DNA of 64,000 nucleotides from Vibrio jasicida CAIM 1864 = LMG 25398 (GTDB taxonomy: Bacteria; Pseudomonadota; Gammaproteobacteria; Enterobacterales; Vibrionaceae). Both the position numbers and the translations under genes were made by a program. Below are positions 1-7,388 of the stretch, one piece after another (positions within the stretch are counted from its first letter, which is position 1; every line of letters starts with the position of its first letter). The stretch lies in contig NZ_BAOG01000063.1 in assembly GCF_000400365.1 (NCBI RefSeq), forward strand, positions 1 through 64,000, in the 5' to 3' direction. The notes under the pieces are model-generated. The model saw nothing but the letters and a program-made list of their open reading frames with translations. It was not told the DNA's origin and searched no databases.

Positions 1-12
1 AATGGTAGACAT
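1..12 (-). CDS. 5' end of a minus-strand gene leaving the window
   Basis: Read on the minus strand, an ATG complementary to 10-12 is followed by codons for Ser-Thr-Ile and then leaves the window. A GAGGTG Shine-Dalgarno-like sequence lies about 6 nt upstream. The gene would follow the GntP-family operon in the same direction. Only four codons are visible, so no function can be given, and the start call rests on the ribosome binding site alone. Confidence 0.35.
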
Positions 13-79
13 ATGGTTCACCTCGTTCTGAGAGCCTACTCTAAGCGTAGGGCTTGAGAGTGAGGCGGACCATATAATT

Positions 80-105
80 AGCCCCTAACTTTTCAGCTAG
101 GGGCT
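80..105. terminator. hairpin after the GntP permease gene
   Basis: AGCCCCTA at 80-87 pairs exactly with TAGGGGCT at 98-105 around a 10-nt loop. It lies 27 nt beyond the stop codon of the minus-strand permease gene and before the next minus-strand start. The flanks are AT-rich but there is no long U tract on the minus strand, so efficiency is uncertain. Confidence 0.55.
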
Positions 106-131
106 TTGAACATTTTACCTTGAGCGAGTGA

Positions 132-1589
132 TTAGCTAGCGGCTAATTCAGGCTTCGCTGCCTTATTGCTTTTTGACTTCATCCAAACGATGACGGCCGC
201 AAGCACTAAGATTGGTACCAGTGGGTCAATGAGCGTGCCACCCTTACCAAAGACTAGGTTTAGCGCCATGATGATCGATGCACCAATCGCCCACGCCACT
301 GTTGACGATACTGACCAGATTTTAATTTGGTCTGCCAACTCTGTAATACCTAGGGTACGGTTGATGATGTGGAAGTAAGAGTCATTAAGGTGTGAGAAAC
401 CAACCGGGCCAACCGCACACGCCAATGCCACGAATACAGGATCCAGACCTAATGTTTCGACTAGAGGTAACGTCATTGTCGCAGCAACCATCATCGATGC
501 TGTAGCCGAGCCTTGAATCAATCGAAGCATAGACGCGATAGCCAATGGCACAAGTAGTGGTGGGATACCGCTGCTAGCGATAGCTTCTGCCACTTGTGGA
601 CCAGCACCAGACGCTTTAAGTACGGCGCCCATTGCGCCACCACAGCCCGTTACCACTAAGATAAGACCTGTTGTTGATAGCGCATCATCCATCGAGCCAA
701 CCATGTCTTTACGTTCGATATTGCGAGTAAGACCGTACAACGCCATTAATACACCAAGGCCTACAGCAACAACTGGGTTACCAAGCAGCGACAGCGCTGC
801 ATGAAGGAATGTGTCTCCTGAACCAACTAAAGTGTTGATAAGGATAAGTGCAATCGGAACAAGAATTGGACCAAAAGAAAGGAAGTTACTTGGCAGCTCT
901 TTGTCGTCCGTTGCTTCTACTTTTTCTAAGTTTGCCCAATCCGCTTGGTTAGTGATCCAACCATCACCATTTGGTACGCGGTAGTATTCATTACCCACAC
1001 GGCGGATGTAAATCATCGATAGCAGCATCATAGGTACAGACACCATTAGCCCCCACAGCATGTACTCACCTAGGTCGACACCAAGAATACCGGCTACCGC
1101 AACAGGGCCCGGTGTTGGCGGCACAAGTGCGTGAGTGATAAGCAGACCAAGTGCGAGCGTCACACCAAGACCAACGGCAGATTTACCCGTATCTCGTGAA
1201 ATTGCGCGAACAAGAGAGTGCAAAATGATGTACGCAGAGTCACAAAAAACTGGAATTGCCACCAGCACACCAGTGAACCCAAGTGCTAGATCTTCACGGC
1301 CTTTACCACAGATCTTAACGAAGGTTTTCGCCATACGAACCGCCGCACCAGAGCGCTCAAAACACGCGCCCATGATGACACCGAAGGCAATGATCAAACC
1401 GATACCGCCTAGTACGCCGCCGAAGCCCGCTTTAATTGCATCAATGAGTTCTGTTGGCGCCATGCCTGCGAATAGACCCATGATGATGCTCGCAATAACC
1501 ATTGCCAATGCGACAGGAATACGTGTTTTTATGATCATTCCCATCATGGCAAGAATACCGATGACAATGCCGATTAATGCTCCATCCAT
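132..1589 (-). CDS. GntP-family sugar acid:H+ symporter
   Basis: A 485-residue, very hydrophobic protein with about 12 or more predicted membrane segments. It carries the conserved family stretch VPPTPGP at residues 156-162, which supports the gluconate permease (GntP) family. Known members import gluconate and related aldonic acids with protons across the inner membrane. It is the last gene of the minus-strand operon with otnI, otnC, otnK and ltnD, so its likely substrate is the four-carbon acid those enzymes consume (L-threonate or a relative); this is inferred from context. It is about 40 residues longer than typical GntP proteins. The 113-nt gap from otnI contains a hairpin that could lower its expression relative to the enzymes. 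Confidence 0.85.
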   Translation of the reverse strand: MDGALIGIVIGILAMMGMIIKTRIPVALAMVIASIIMGLFAGMAPTELIDAIKAGFGGVLGGIGLIIAFGVIMGACFERSGAAVRMAKTFVKICGKGREDLALGFTGVLVAIPVFCDSAYIILHSLVRAISRDTGKSAVGLGVTLALGLLITHALVPPTPGPVAVAGILGVDLGEYMLWGLMVSVPMMLLSMIYIRRVGNEYYRVPNGDGWITNQADWANLEKVEATDDKELPSNFLSFGPILVPIALILINTLVGSGDTFLHAALSLLGNPVVAVGLGVLMALYGLTRNIERKDMVGSMDDALSTTGLILVVTGCGGAMGAVLKASGAGPQVAEAIASSGIPPLLVPLAIASMLRLIQGSATASMMVAATMTLPLVETLGLDPVFVALACAVGPVGFSHLNDSYFHIINRTLGITELADQIKIWSVSSTVAWAIGASIIMALNLVFGKGGTLIDPLVPILVLAAVIVWMKSKSNKAAKPELAAS

Positions 1590-1631
1590 TTTTATGTTCC
1601 TTTTATTTCTGACTCTGTAGGGTGCGTGCAG

Positions 1632-1657
1632 CTAGGCGATGAGCTCTCATCACCTAG
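1632..1657 (-). promoter_or_regulatory. intercistronic hairpin between otnI and permease
   Basis: CTAGGCGATGAG at 1632-1643 pairs with CTCATCACCTAG at 1646-1657 with one mismatch, a nearly continuous 12-bp stem. A second short hairpin built on GTTGTTGCGCAAGCAAC follows at about 1664-1680. No U tract is present, so these are more likely RNA-processing or partial attenuation structures than a full terminator. Role inferred. Confidence 0.4.
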
Positions 1658-1702
1658 TACACGTTGTTGCGCAAGCAACTGAAATTGTTATAAGTATTTT
1701 TA

Positions 1703-2479
1703 TTAGAGGTAAGGGTGAACCCAACCAAGACCTTCTTCTGTTCTGTGTCTTGGATTGTATTCGCAGCCGATCCAGCCTTGATAACCTGAGTCATCCAACA
1801 CGTTGAACAGGTGTGGGTAGTTCAACTCACCTTCTGACGGTTCGTGTCTTTCAGGCACTGAGGCGATTTGGATGTGGCCGGTGTAAGGAGCGACTTCACG
1901 GATTAATGTGCTTAAGTCGCCATCCATAATTTGAGCGTGGTAAAGGTCGAGTTGCAGTTTGACGTTTGGACGATCCACTTGCTTAATCAGCTCGACCGCT
2001 TCGCGTTGATGGGCGACAAAGTAGTTCGGCACGTCGCGATTGTTGAGTGGCTCAATCATCAGCTCAACACCTTGCTCGGCAAACTTATCCGCTGCATAAC
2101 GAATGTTTGAGATGAAGGTTTCAATATGCTGATCACGAGTGAAGCGTGAATCAACAATGCCAGACATAGCGTGAACCTTTTTACACTTCAGTGCCTTGGC
2201 GTACATCAGTGCCGTCTCAACGCTCGCCTTAAACTCATCCTCACGGCCCGGAATCGCGGCGAAGCCACGTTCGCCAGCATCCCAATCACCCGGAGGCATA
2301 TTGAAAAGCGCTTGTTCAAATCCGAACTGTTCCATCTTGTTGGCCAGCTCTTGCGCCTCGAATGCGTATGGGAAGAGGTACTCTACCGCTTTGAATCCCG
2401 CTTGATGCGCTTTCTCAAAACGCTCTAAAAACGGCACTTCTGTGAATAACATGGTTAGGTTTGCTGCGAACTTAGCCAT
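1703..2479 (-). CDS. otnI: 2-oxo-tetronate isomerase (hydroxypyruvate isomerase-like)
   Basis: A 258-residue TIM-barrel protein of the xylose isomerase-like/Hyi family. Expected metal ligands are visible: Glu143 in MIEPLNNRD, Asp178 with His181 in LDLYH, Gln204 in HIQIAS and Glu240 in GCEYNPR. Family members next to DUF1537 kinases were shown to interconvert 2-oxo- and 3-oxo-tetronate (Zhang et al., OtnI). That is the expected step here, between the LtnD dehydrogenase and the OtnK kinase. Its ATG overlaps the otnC stop codon by one base, so the two are translationally coupled. Annotation as plain hydroxypyruvate isomerase would miss the pathway context. Confidence 0.88.
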   Translation of the reverse strand: MAKFAANLTMLFTEVPFLERFEKAHQAGFKAVEYLFPYAFEAQELANKMEQFGFEQALFNMPPGDWDAGERGFAAIPGREDEFKASVETALMYAKALKCKKVHAMSGIVDSRFTRDQHIETFISNIRYAADKFAEQGVELMIEPLNNRDVPNYFVAHQREAVELIKQVDRPNVKLQLDLYHAQIMDGDLSTLIREVAPYTGHIQIASVPERHEPSEGELNYPHLFNVLDDSGYQGWIGCEYNPRHRTEEGLGWVHPYL

Positions 2480-3126
2480 TATTTACCTCTCCCTTTTAGG
2501 TCTTGAACCTCGGCATCCGTTAGGTAACGAATGTTGCTGTCTTTAAGAATGAACGCCAATTTTGCGGTTTCTTCCAGCTCTTCAGCGTTGTCTACTGCAT
2601 CTTCAAAGTCTGTGCCTGTAATGACCGGACCATGGTTAGCCAGTAAGAAAGCACGATAGTCACCAGCACGTTGTGCGAGTTCTTCTGCGATTTGTGGCTC
2701 CCCCGGACGCAGGTAAGGGATCACTGGTAGCTCACCAATACGCATCACAAAGTAAGGTGTGAATGCTTTGATGGCATTGCCGCGGTCTAACTCTTCAAGG
2801 CAAGACAACGCCGTTAGGTACGTTGAATGCAAGTGCACGATGGCATTGCATTGCGAATTATTGCGGTAAATGGCTAAGTGAAATGCCACTTCTTTCGACG
2901 GTTTTTTACCCGAAATATGGTTGCCATCGATATCCACCACAGACAGCTCCTCTGCCACTAAGCGCCCAAACGAGGAGCCTGTCGGCGTTGCCAAAAAATG
3001 GCCATTCGGTAATTTCACAGACAAGTTACCAGCACCGCCCGTCGCGTAGCCGCGCTCAAACATAGAGCGAGCCATGGTCACCATTTGATCTCGCAGTTGC
3101 TGCTCTGTCAATAAGTCTTTATTCAT
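2479..3126 (-). CDS. otnC: 3-oxo-tetronate 4-phosphate decarboxylase (class II aldolase fold)
   Basis: A 215-residue class II aldolase/adducin-family protein. The zinc-binding His-x-His is at residues 98-100 (VHLHS), a second histidine sits in LANHGP, and the phosphate-binding GGAGNLS loop is at about 30-36. OtnC proteins decarboxylate 3-oxo-tetronate 4-phosphate to dihydroxyacetone phosphate and CO2, the last step of the pathway. The ATG at 3126 is chosen over a GTG one codon upstream because GGAG is 5 nt before it but only 2 nt before the GTG. It is packed tightly between otnK and otnI. Generic fuculose-phosphate aldolase activity is the alternative, but the operon argues against it. Confidence 0.87.
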   Translation of the reverse strand: MNKDLLTEQQLRDQMVTMARSMFERGYATGGAGNLSVKLPNGHFLATPTGSSFGRLVAEELSVVDIDGNHISGKKPSKEVAFHLAIYRNNSQCNAIVHLHSTYLTALSCLEELDRGNAIKAFTPYFVMRIGELPVIPYLRPGEPQIAEELAQRAGDYRAFLLANHGPVITGTDFEDAVDNAEELEETAKLAFILKDSNIRYLTDAEVQDLKGRGK

Positions 3127-3137
3127 CACAACTCCTG

Positions 3138-4394
3138 TTATTCAAAAAGCGACTGAGCTTTGGCAAAGAAATGCTCATCACCAAAGTTGCCGGATTTCAG
3201 CGCCAGTGAAAGCTCGCCATCGAGTGATTTCACCCAAGGCACACCCGGCGCAATTTGAGGACCAATATGGAACCCTGTTACCGCGAGGCTTTGCGTAACA
3301 ACGCCAGAGGTTTCGCCACCAGCAACGATGAAGTTCTTCACACCGTGTTGCTGCAGTTTGATAGCCAACTTACTGAAGAATTGCTCAACGGCATGGCTAG
3401 ATGCTTGTGCGCCAAACTCTTCTTGAATGGCTTTTAGAGCCGTTGACTCTGCGGTTGCGTAAACCAGCGGAGCAAATTCACTGTCGATATTGGTCATCAC
3501 CCAATCAAACACGTGATTTGAGTACGCTTCATCGGTAAGGCAGGCTTTCACATCAATCGCGAAGTGCGGTGCTTGTTGTTTGTAAACGGCGACTTGTTGA
3601 TTGGTCATCACAGAGCATGAGCCAGAGAACACCACCGTCGGCGCCTTGGTTGGATTGCCCGCTTTCTTAGCATCGCTTTGATCGGCCAGATGTTCTGCCC
3701 AGTTCTTAGCAATCCCCGCAGCAAGGCCAGAACCACCGGTAACCAGTTTGAGAGATTTCGCTGCCTGACCGAGGGTCACAAGATGATCGGCATTGAATGC
3801 ATCGACAATAGCATAGCGAACACCTTGTTGTTTGAGGGTTTCAAATCGCTCAGACACCGCTTGGGAGCCTTGCTCAATCACTTGGAAGTTCACCAAACCA
3901 GATGAGCCTTGTGACTGCGCATCCATCATGCGAATCAAGCTAGAATCTGTCATTGGCGTCACTGGATGGTTGCGCATACCAGAATCACTGAGCAGATCTT
4001 GGAAAACAAACAGATGGCCGTTGTAAACCGTGCGGCCATTAACCGGCAACGCAGGACAAACAATGGTGAAATCTTCTTTGAGCTCGGCTAGCAACGCGTC
4101 AGTAACAGGACCAATATTGCCTTCAGCGGTACTGTCGAAAGTTGAGCAGTACTTAAAGTAGAACTGCTGACAGCCATTGGCTTGTAGCCATTTTAGCGCT
4201 GCCACCGAATCGTTGATTGCTTCATCGACAGGGCAAGAACGAGACTTAAGACTGATCACAATCGCGTCGGCATTGATATCAACCTTTTGCTTCGGAATGC
4301 CGTTAAGCTGCACGGTGCGCATGCCATTTTCTACAAGGAATCCGGCAATATCAGTCGCGCCAGTAAAGTCGTCTGCAATAACACCTAATAACAT
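3138..4394 (-). CDS. otnK: 3-oxo-tetronate kinase (DUF1537 family)
   Basis: A 418-residue four-carbon acid sugar kinase. The N-terminal domain (about 1-230) begins with the family motif ADDFTGATD at 8-16 that binds the sugar acid. The C-terminal nucleotide-binding domain (about 255-418) carries a glycine-rich VAGGETSG loop. DUF1537 proteins with LtnD, OtnI and OtnC phosphorylate 3-oxo-tetronate at C4. GGAG lies 8 nt before the ATG. The gene is 25 nt downstream of ltnD and 11 nt upstream of the chosen otnC start, so it is part of one operon. Neighbouring otnI separates it from the DtnK subgroup that pairs with PdxA2. Confidence 0.9.
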   Translation of the reverse strand: MLLGVIADDFTGATDIAGFLVENGMRTVQLNGIPKQKVDINADAIVISLKSRSCPVDEAINDSVAALKWLQANGCQQFYFKYCSTFDSTAEGNIGPVTDALLAELKEDFTIVCPALPVNGRTVYNGHLFVFQDLLSDSGMRNHPVTPMTDSSLIRMMDAQSQGSSGLVNFQVIEQGSQAVSERFETLKQQGVRYAIVDAFNADHLVTLGQAAKSLKLVTGGSGLAAGIAKNWAEHLADQSDAKKAGNPTKAPTVVFSGSCSVMTNQQVAVYKQQAPHFAIDVKACLTDEAYSNHVFDWVMTNIDSEFAPLVYATAESTALKAIQEEFGAQASSHAVEQFFSKLAIKLQQHGVKNFIVAGGETSGVVTQSLAVTGFHIGPQIAPGVPWVKSLDGELSLALKSGNFGDEHFFAKAQSLFE

Positions 4395-4419
4395 AATTAC
4401 TTCTCCACTTTACTTGCGC

Positions 4420-5328
4420 TTATTTGTCTTTGCTTTCCACACCAGGAAGCTCAATACCGTTAAAGATTTTGATAACAGCACTGTCGTCTTCCTGACCAAA
4501 GCCCGCATTGCTTGCGCTTACAAACATGTTTAGAGCGGCACTGGAAAGTGGTAGAGGGAATTTCAGATCTTTCGCGGTATCTGACACAAGGTTTAGGTCT
4601 TTAACGAAAATATCGACCATTGATTTCGGCGAGTAGTCACCATCGACGACATGCTTCATACGGTTCTCAAACATCCAAGAATTACCCGCGGCATTGGTCA
4701 CCACGTCGTACATCAAATCCAATGGAATGTTTGCACGAGCGGCAAGCGCCATCGCTTCTGCACCTGCTGCAATGTGAACACCCGCAAGCAGTTGGTGAAT
4801 GATTTTCACTGTCGCACCAAGGCCTACAGCTTCACCAATGTTGTATACCTTGGCAGCCGTTGCGCTCAGTACAGGCTCCAGTGCTTCAAAGGTGCTTTGC
4901 GCGCCCGACGCCATAATGGTCATCTCACCAGCTTCTGCTTTTACTGCGCCGCCAGATACCGGCGCATCGAGCATCACAAGATTGTGCTCAGCCAATTTGG
5001 CTTCAATTTGCTTGGCGTCTTCTGCCGAGATAGTGGCTGATACCATGACAGGCGTATTGGGCTTGAGCGCAGCCGCAAGGCCTGTTTTGAACAATACGGT
5101 GTTAACTTGCGCCGCATTCACAACCAAAACCAACACAGAATCAAGTTGATCGGCAAACTCGACTGCATTGGTAGAAACGGCTTTCGCGCCAAATGCACCC
5201 AGCTCTTCTAAAGCACTAGGATTCAGGTCGAAACCATATACATCAAGGCCTGCACGCACACATGACTTCTCCGCGCCCATTCCCATAGAGCCTAAACCGA
5301 TAACACCGACAGATTGAACTTCGCTCAT
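4420..5328 (-). CDS. ltnD: L-threonate dehydrogenase (beta-hydroxyacid dehydrogenase family)
   Basis: A 302-residue NAD-dependent dehydrogenase of the 3-hydroxyisobutyrate dehydrogenase family. The Rossmann motif GLGSMGMG is at 11-18, the substrate-binding DAPVSGG at 121-127 and the catalytic lysine at about Lys175 in the VKIIHQ helix. In this operon type LtnD oxidises L-threonate at C2 to give 2-oxo-tetronate. It is the first gene of the minus-strand operon and is read from the 276-nt divergent region shared with the DeoR gene. The erythronate route uses an unrelated epimerase-type dehydrogenase (DenD), which is absent here, so L-threonate is favoured as substrate. Confidence 0.86.
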   Translation of the reverse strand: MSEVQSVGVIGLGSMGMGAEKSCVRAGLDVYGFDLNPSALEELGAFGAKAVSTNAVEFADQLDSVLVLVVNAAQVNTVLFKTGLAAALKPNTPVMVSATISAEDAKQIEAKLAEHNLVMLDAPVSGGAVKAEAGEMTIMASGAQSTFEALEPVLSATAAKVYNIGEAVGLGATVKIIHQLLAGVHIAAGAEAMALAARANIPLDLMYDVVTNAAGNSWMFENRMKHVVDGDYSPKSMVDIFVKDLNLVSDTAKDLKFPLPLSSAALNMFVSASNAGFGQEDDSAVIKIFNGIELPGVESKDK

Positions 5329-5532
5329 AACAACAACACCTTCTTGGTAAATTGAATTTTGTTAATTCTTGTTTAGTTGGTGTGATTATATGTGAAGCAC
5401 AAACCCAAGACTTCGCTTTAAATCACATTTTTTCACACAAATTAACAACGCTGTGATATTTACCCCTTTATGGGCAGAGATAACCTGACCAGTTAACACA
5501 AGGGAGGGCAAGGCTTATTAGGTTGAGAACAT

Positions 5533-5551
5533 ATATTCACAGATATTCACA
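5533..5551. promoter_or_regulatory. direct TTCACA repeats, candidate DeoR operator
   Basis: ATATTCACA occurs at 5533-5541 and again at 5543-5551, a 10-bp period on one face of the helix. Further TTCACA or TGTGAA elements lie at about 5390 and 5430 in the same divergent region. DeoR-family repressors often bind repeated short sites, so these are candidates for control of both ltnD and the regulator. No binding evidence. Confidence 0.4.
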
Positions 5552-5604
5552 AAGAGCGAAAAGGTTGGTAGGATACTGAAAAACAAGAATATAGAAGTGA
5601 AATC

Positions 5605-6372
5605 ATGATCCCAGCAGAACGTCAAAGAACCATCTTGTCCCTGTTATCACACCAAGAAGTGTTAAGCATTTCAGATTTAACCGACCACCTTGGCGTATCA
5701 CATATGACCATTCGCCGTGACATCGTGAAACTGGAATCCTCAGGTAAAGTCGTTTCTGTTTCTGGTGGAGTGCAACTGGCTCAGGCTTTACATTCTGAGC
5801 TTTCCCATGACGCTAAAGTCGAGCAACAAGCGGATGAGAAGGTTCAAATCGGCAAACTTGCAGCCACGTTAATTGGCAAAGACGCTACGATTTACTTGGA
5901 TGCGGGAACTACTTCTCTAGAGATCGCCCATCAAATAGCGGATCGTGACGATCTATTAGTGATCACCAATGACTTTTCTATCGCCGCTTTCCTAATGACG
6001 CACAGTCAATGTGAGCTTTACCATACAGGGGGCAAAATTGATCGTGAGAACCAATCCACAGTTGGTGGAAAAGTCGCAGAGTTCTTGAACGGATTGAACA
6101 TTGATATTGCCTTTATCTCGACGTCTTCTTGGAGCTTAAAAGGCTTATCAACACCAAACGAAAACAAAGTCCTTGTGAAAAAGGCCATCGTCAAAGCGGC
6201 ACAAACCAACTACCTTGTTTCTGACTCCACCAAATACGGCCAAATTGCCAGCTTTCATGCATTAAATATCGAGCAATTAGACGGCATCATTACCGATTCC
6301 AATCTGTCTGACGTAGTAACACAAGAGCTGATGGATAAAGGGTTAAGTGTTATCAAAGAAGCGCATCAGTAA
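5605..6372 (+). CDS. DeoR/GlpR-family transcriptional regulator of the threonate operon
   Basis: A 255-residue regulator. The N-terminal DeoR winged helix-turn-helix spans about 1-57, with the recognition segment near VSHMTIRRDI. A C-terminal phosphosugar-sensing domain (about 75-235) contains the DAGTTSLEIA loop typical of DeoR sensors. It is transcribed divergently from ltnD, the usual arrangement for a local regulator. The effector is probably a phosphorylated pathway intermediate, by analogy with the family. Whether it represses or activates cannot be read from the sequence. Confidence 0.85.
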   Translation: MIPAERQRTILSLLSHQEVLSISDLTDHLGVSHMTIRRDIVKLESSGKVVSVSGGVQLAQALHSELSHDAKVEQQADEKVQIGKLAATLIGKDATIYLDAGTTSLEIAHQIADRDDLLVITNDFSIAAFLMTHSQCELYHTGGKIDRENQSTVGGKVAEFLNGLNIDIAFISTSSWSLKGLSTPNENKVLVKKAIVKAAQTNYLVSDSTKYGQIASFHALNIEQLDGIITDSNLSDVVTQELMDKGLSVIKEAHQ

Positions 6373-6588
6373 GCCTCAAATACAAGAAATGACAGGGCCT
6401 ATCAGATTTAGGTAGGCTCCATCGACCTACCCAACACACACCATAAACCATGTTCAATTAGAGCTCATTCACTGTTCATTTCATAAGTCGTTACACAACT
6501 CGGGGCTTTAAGGCTTTACATCTGGCGCAAGGAGTAGAACACTTCCCCCAAAGTAAAATTCAGCCGACATAGTAGAGTCAGTAAAGTT

Positions 6589-7284
6589 ATGAGTAACACC
6601 ACGGCGAAAAAGTCGAATCCATTATTCGAGATCCTGTTTAACGTCATCATTCCTTCATTCATTTTGATGAAGTTCAGTGGTGAAGAGCACCTAGGTACAG
6701 CATTGGCACTGGTTGTCGCTTTGATGTTCCCTTTGGTGTACGGCGGCATGGATCTTATCCGCAACAAGAAGTTTAACTTCATCTCTGCACTTGGTTTTAT
6801 CAGCGTGCTATTAACCGGCGGTATCGGTTTGTTAGAACTAGACACGCGCTGGTTGGCATTGAAAGAAGCCTTAATCCCAGGTTTGATTGGTCTTGCTGTG
6901 TTGGGCTCAACCTTCACTCGCTACCCGCTTATGCAGAAGATGCTGTTGAATGACACGATTTTGAACCTACCGCTGATTAACGAGCGTTTGGTACAAAACG
7001 GAAAAACTCAAGCGTTCGAGCGCTGCTTGATGTCTTCAAACTACCTGTTCGCCAGCACATTCGCATTCTCATCAGCAATGAACTATTTCTTAGCAACGTG
7101 GATTGTAACCAGCCCAGCAGGTACAGCAGCGTTCAATGAAGAGTTGGGTAAACTAACGCTGTACAGCTACCCAATGATTGCGATTCCGAGCATGTTGATG
7201 ATGTTTGGTATTTTCTACTACATCTGGCGCCAAGTTCGCGCAATGACGTCGCTAGAGACTGAGCAGATTTTTCATACCAAATAA
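6589..7284 (+). CDS. VC0807-like integral membrane protein of unknown function
   Basis: A 231-residue hydrophobic protein with about six predicted membrane segments and no signal peptide. It resembles the uncharacterised VC0807-type family of Vibrio and other gammaproteobacteria; this assignment is from recall of the family pattern and is tentative. The N-terminal NPLFEILFNVIIPSFIL segment and the central FTRYPL loop are the most characteristic parts. It stands alone between the DeoR gene and a bidirectional terminator, so context gives no function. Confidence 0.6.
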   Translation: MSNTTAKKSNPLFEILFNVIIPSFILMKFSGEEHLGTALALVVALMFPLVYGGMDLIRNKKFNFISALGFISVLLTGGIGLLELDTRWLALKEALIPGLIGLAVLGSTFTRYPLMQKMLLNDTILNLPLINERLVQNGKTQAFERCLMSSNYLFASTFAFSSAMNYFLATWIVTSPAGTAAFNEELGKLTLYSYPMIAIPSMLMMFGIFYYIWRQVRAMTSLETEQIFHTK

Positions 7285-7322
7285 TGCTCGTTCCGCCTTG
7301 ATAGGCAAAGTGAGATAAAAAG

Positions 7323-7367
7323 AACCCCGATAGTTGATCACCAATTATCGGGGTTTTGTTTTTTTTG
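7323..7367. terminator. bidirectional rho-independent terminator
   Basis: AACCCCGATA at 7323-7332 pairs perfectly with TATCGGGGTT at 7346-7355, followed on the plus strand by a T-rich run. On the minus strand the stem is followed by CTTTTTATC. It sits between two convergent genes and should serve both. Confidence 0.9.
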
Positions 7368-7388
7368 GAGTGATTTAGTTAAGCGTGA

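Noticed and set aside
1135..1620. 161-codon open frame opposite the GntP permease gene
   Set aside because: It lies wholly within a recognised membrane transporter on the other strand, is rich in Pro/Ala/Thr typical of antisense frames, and has no ribosome binding site.
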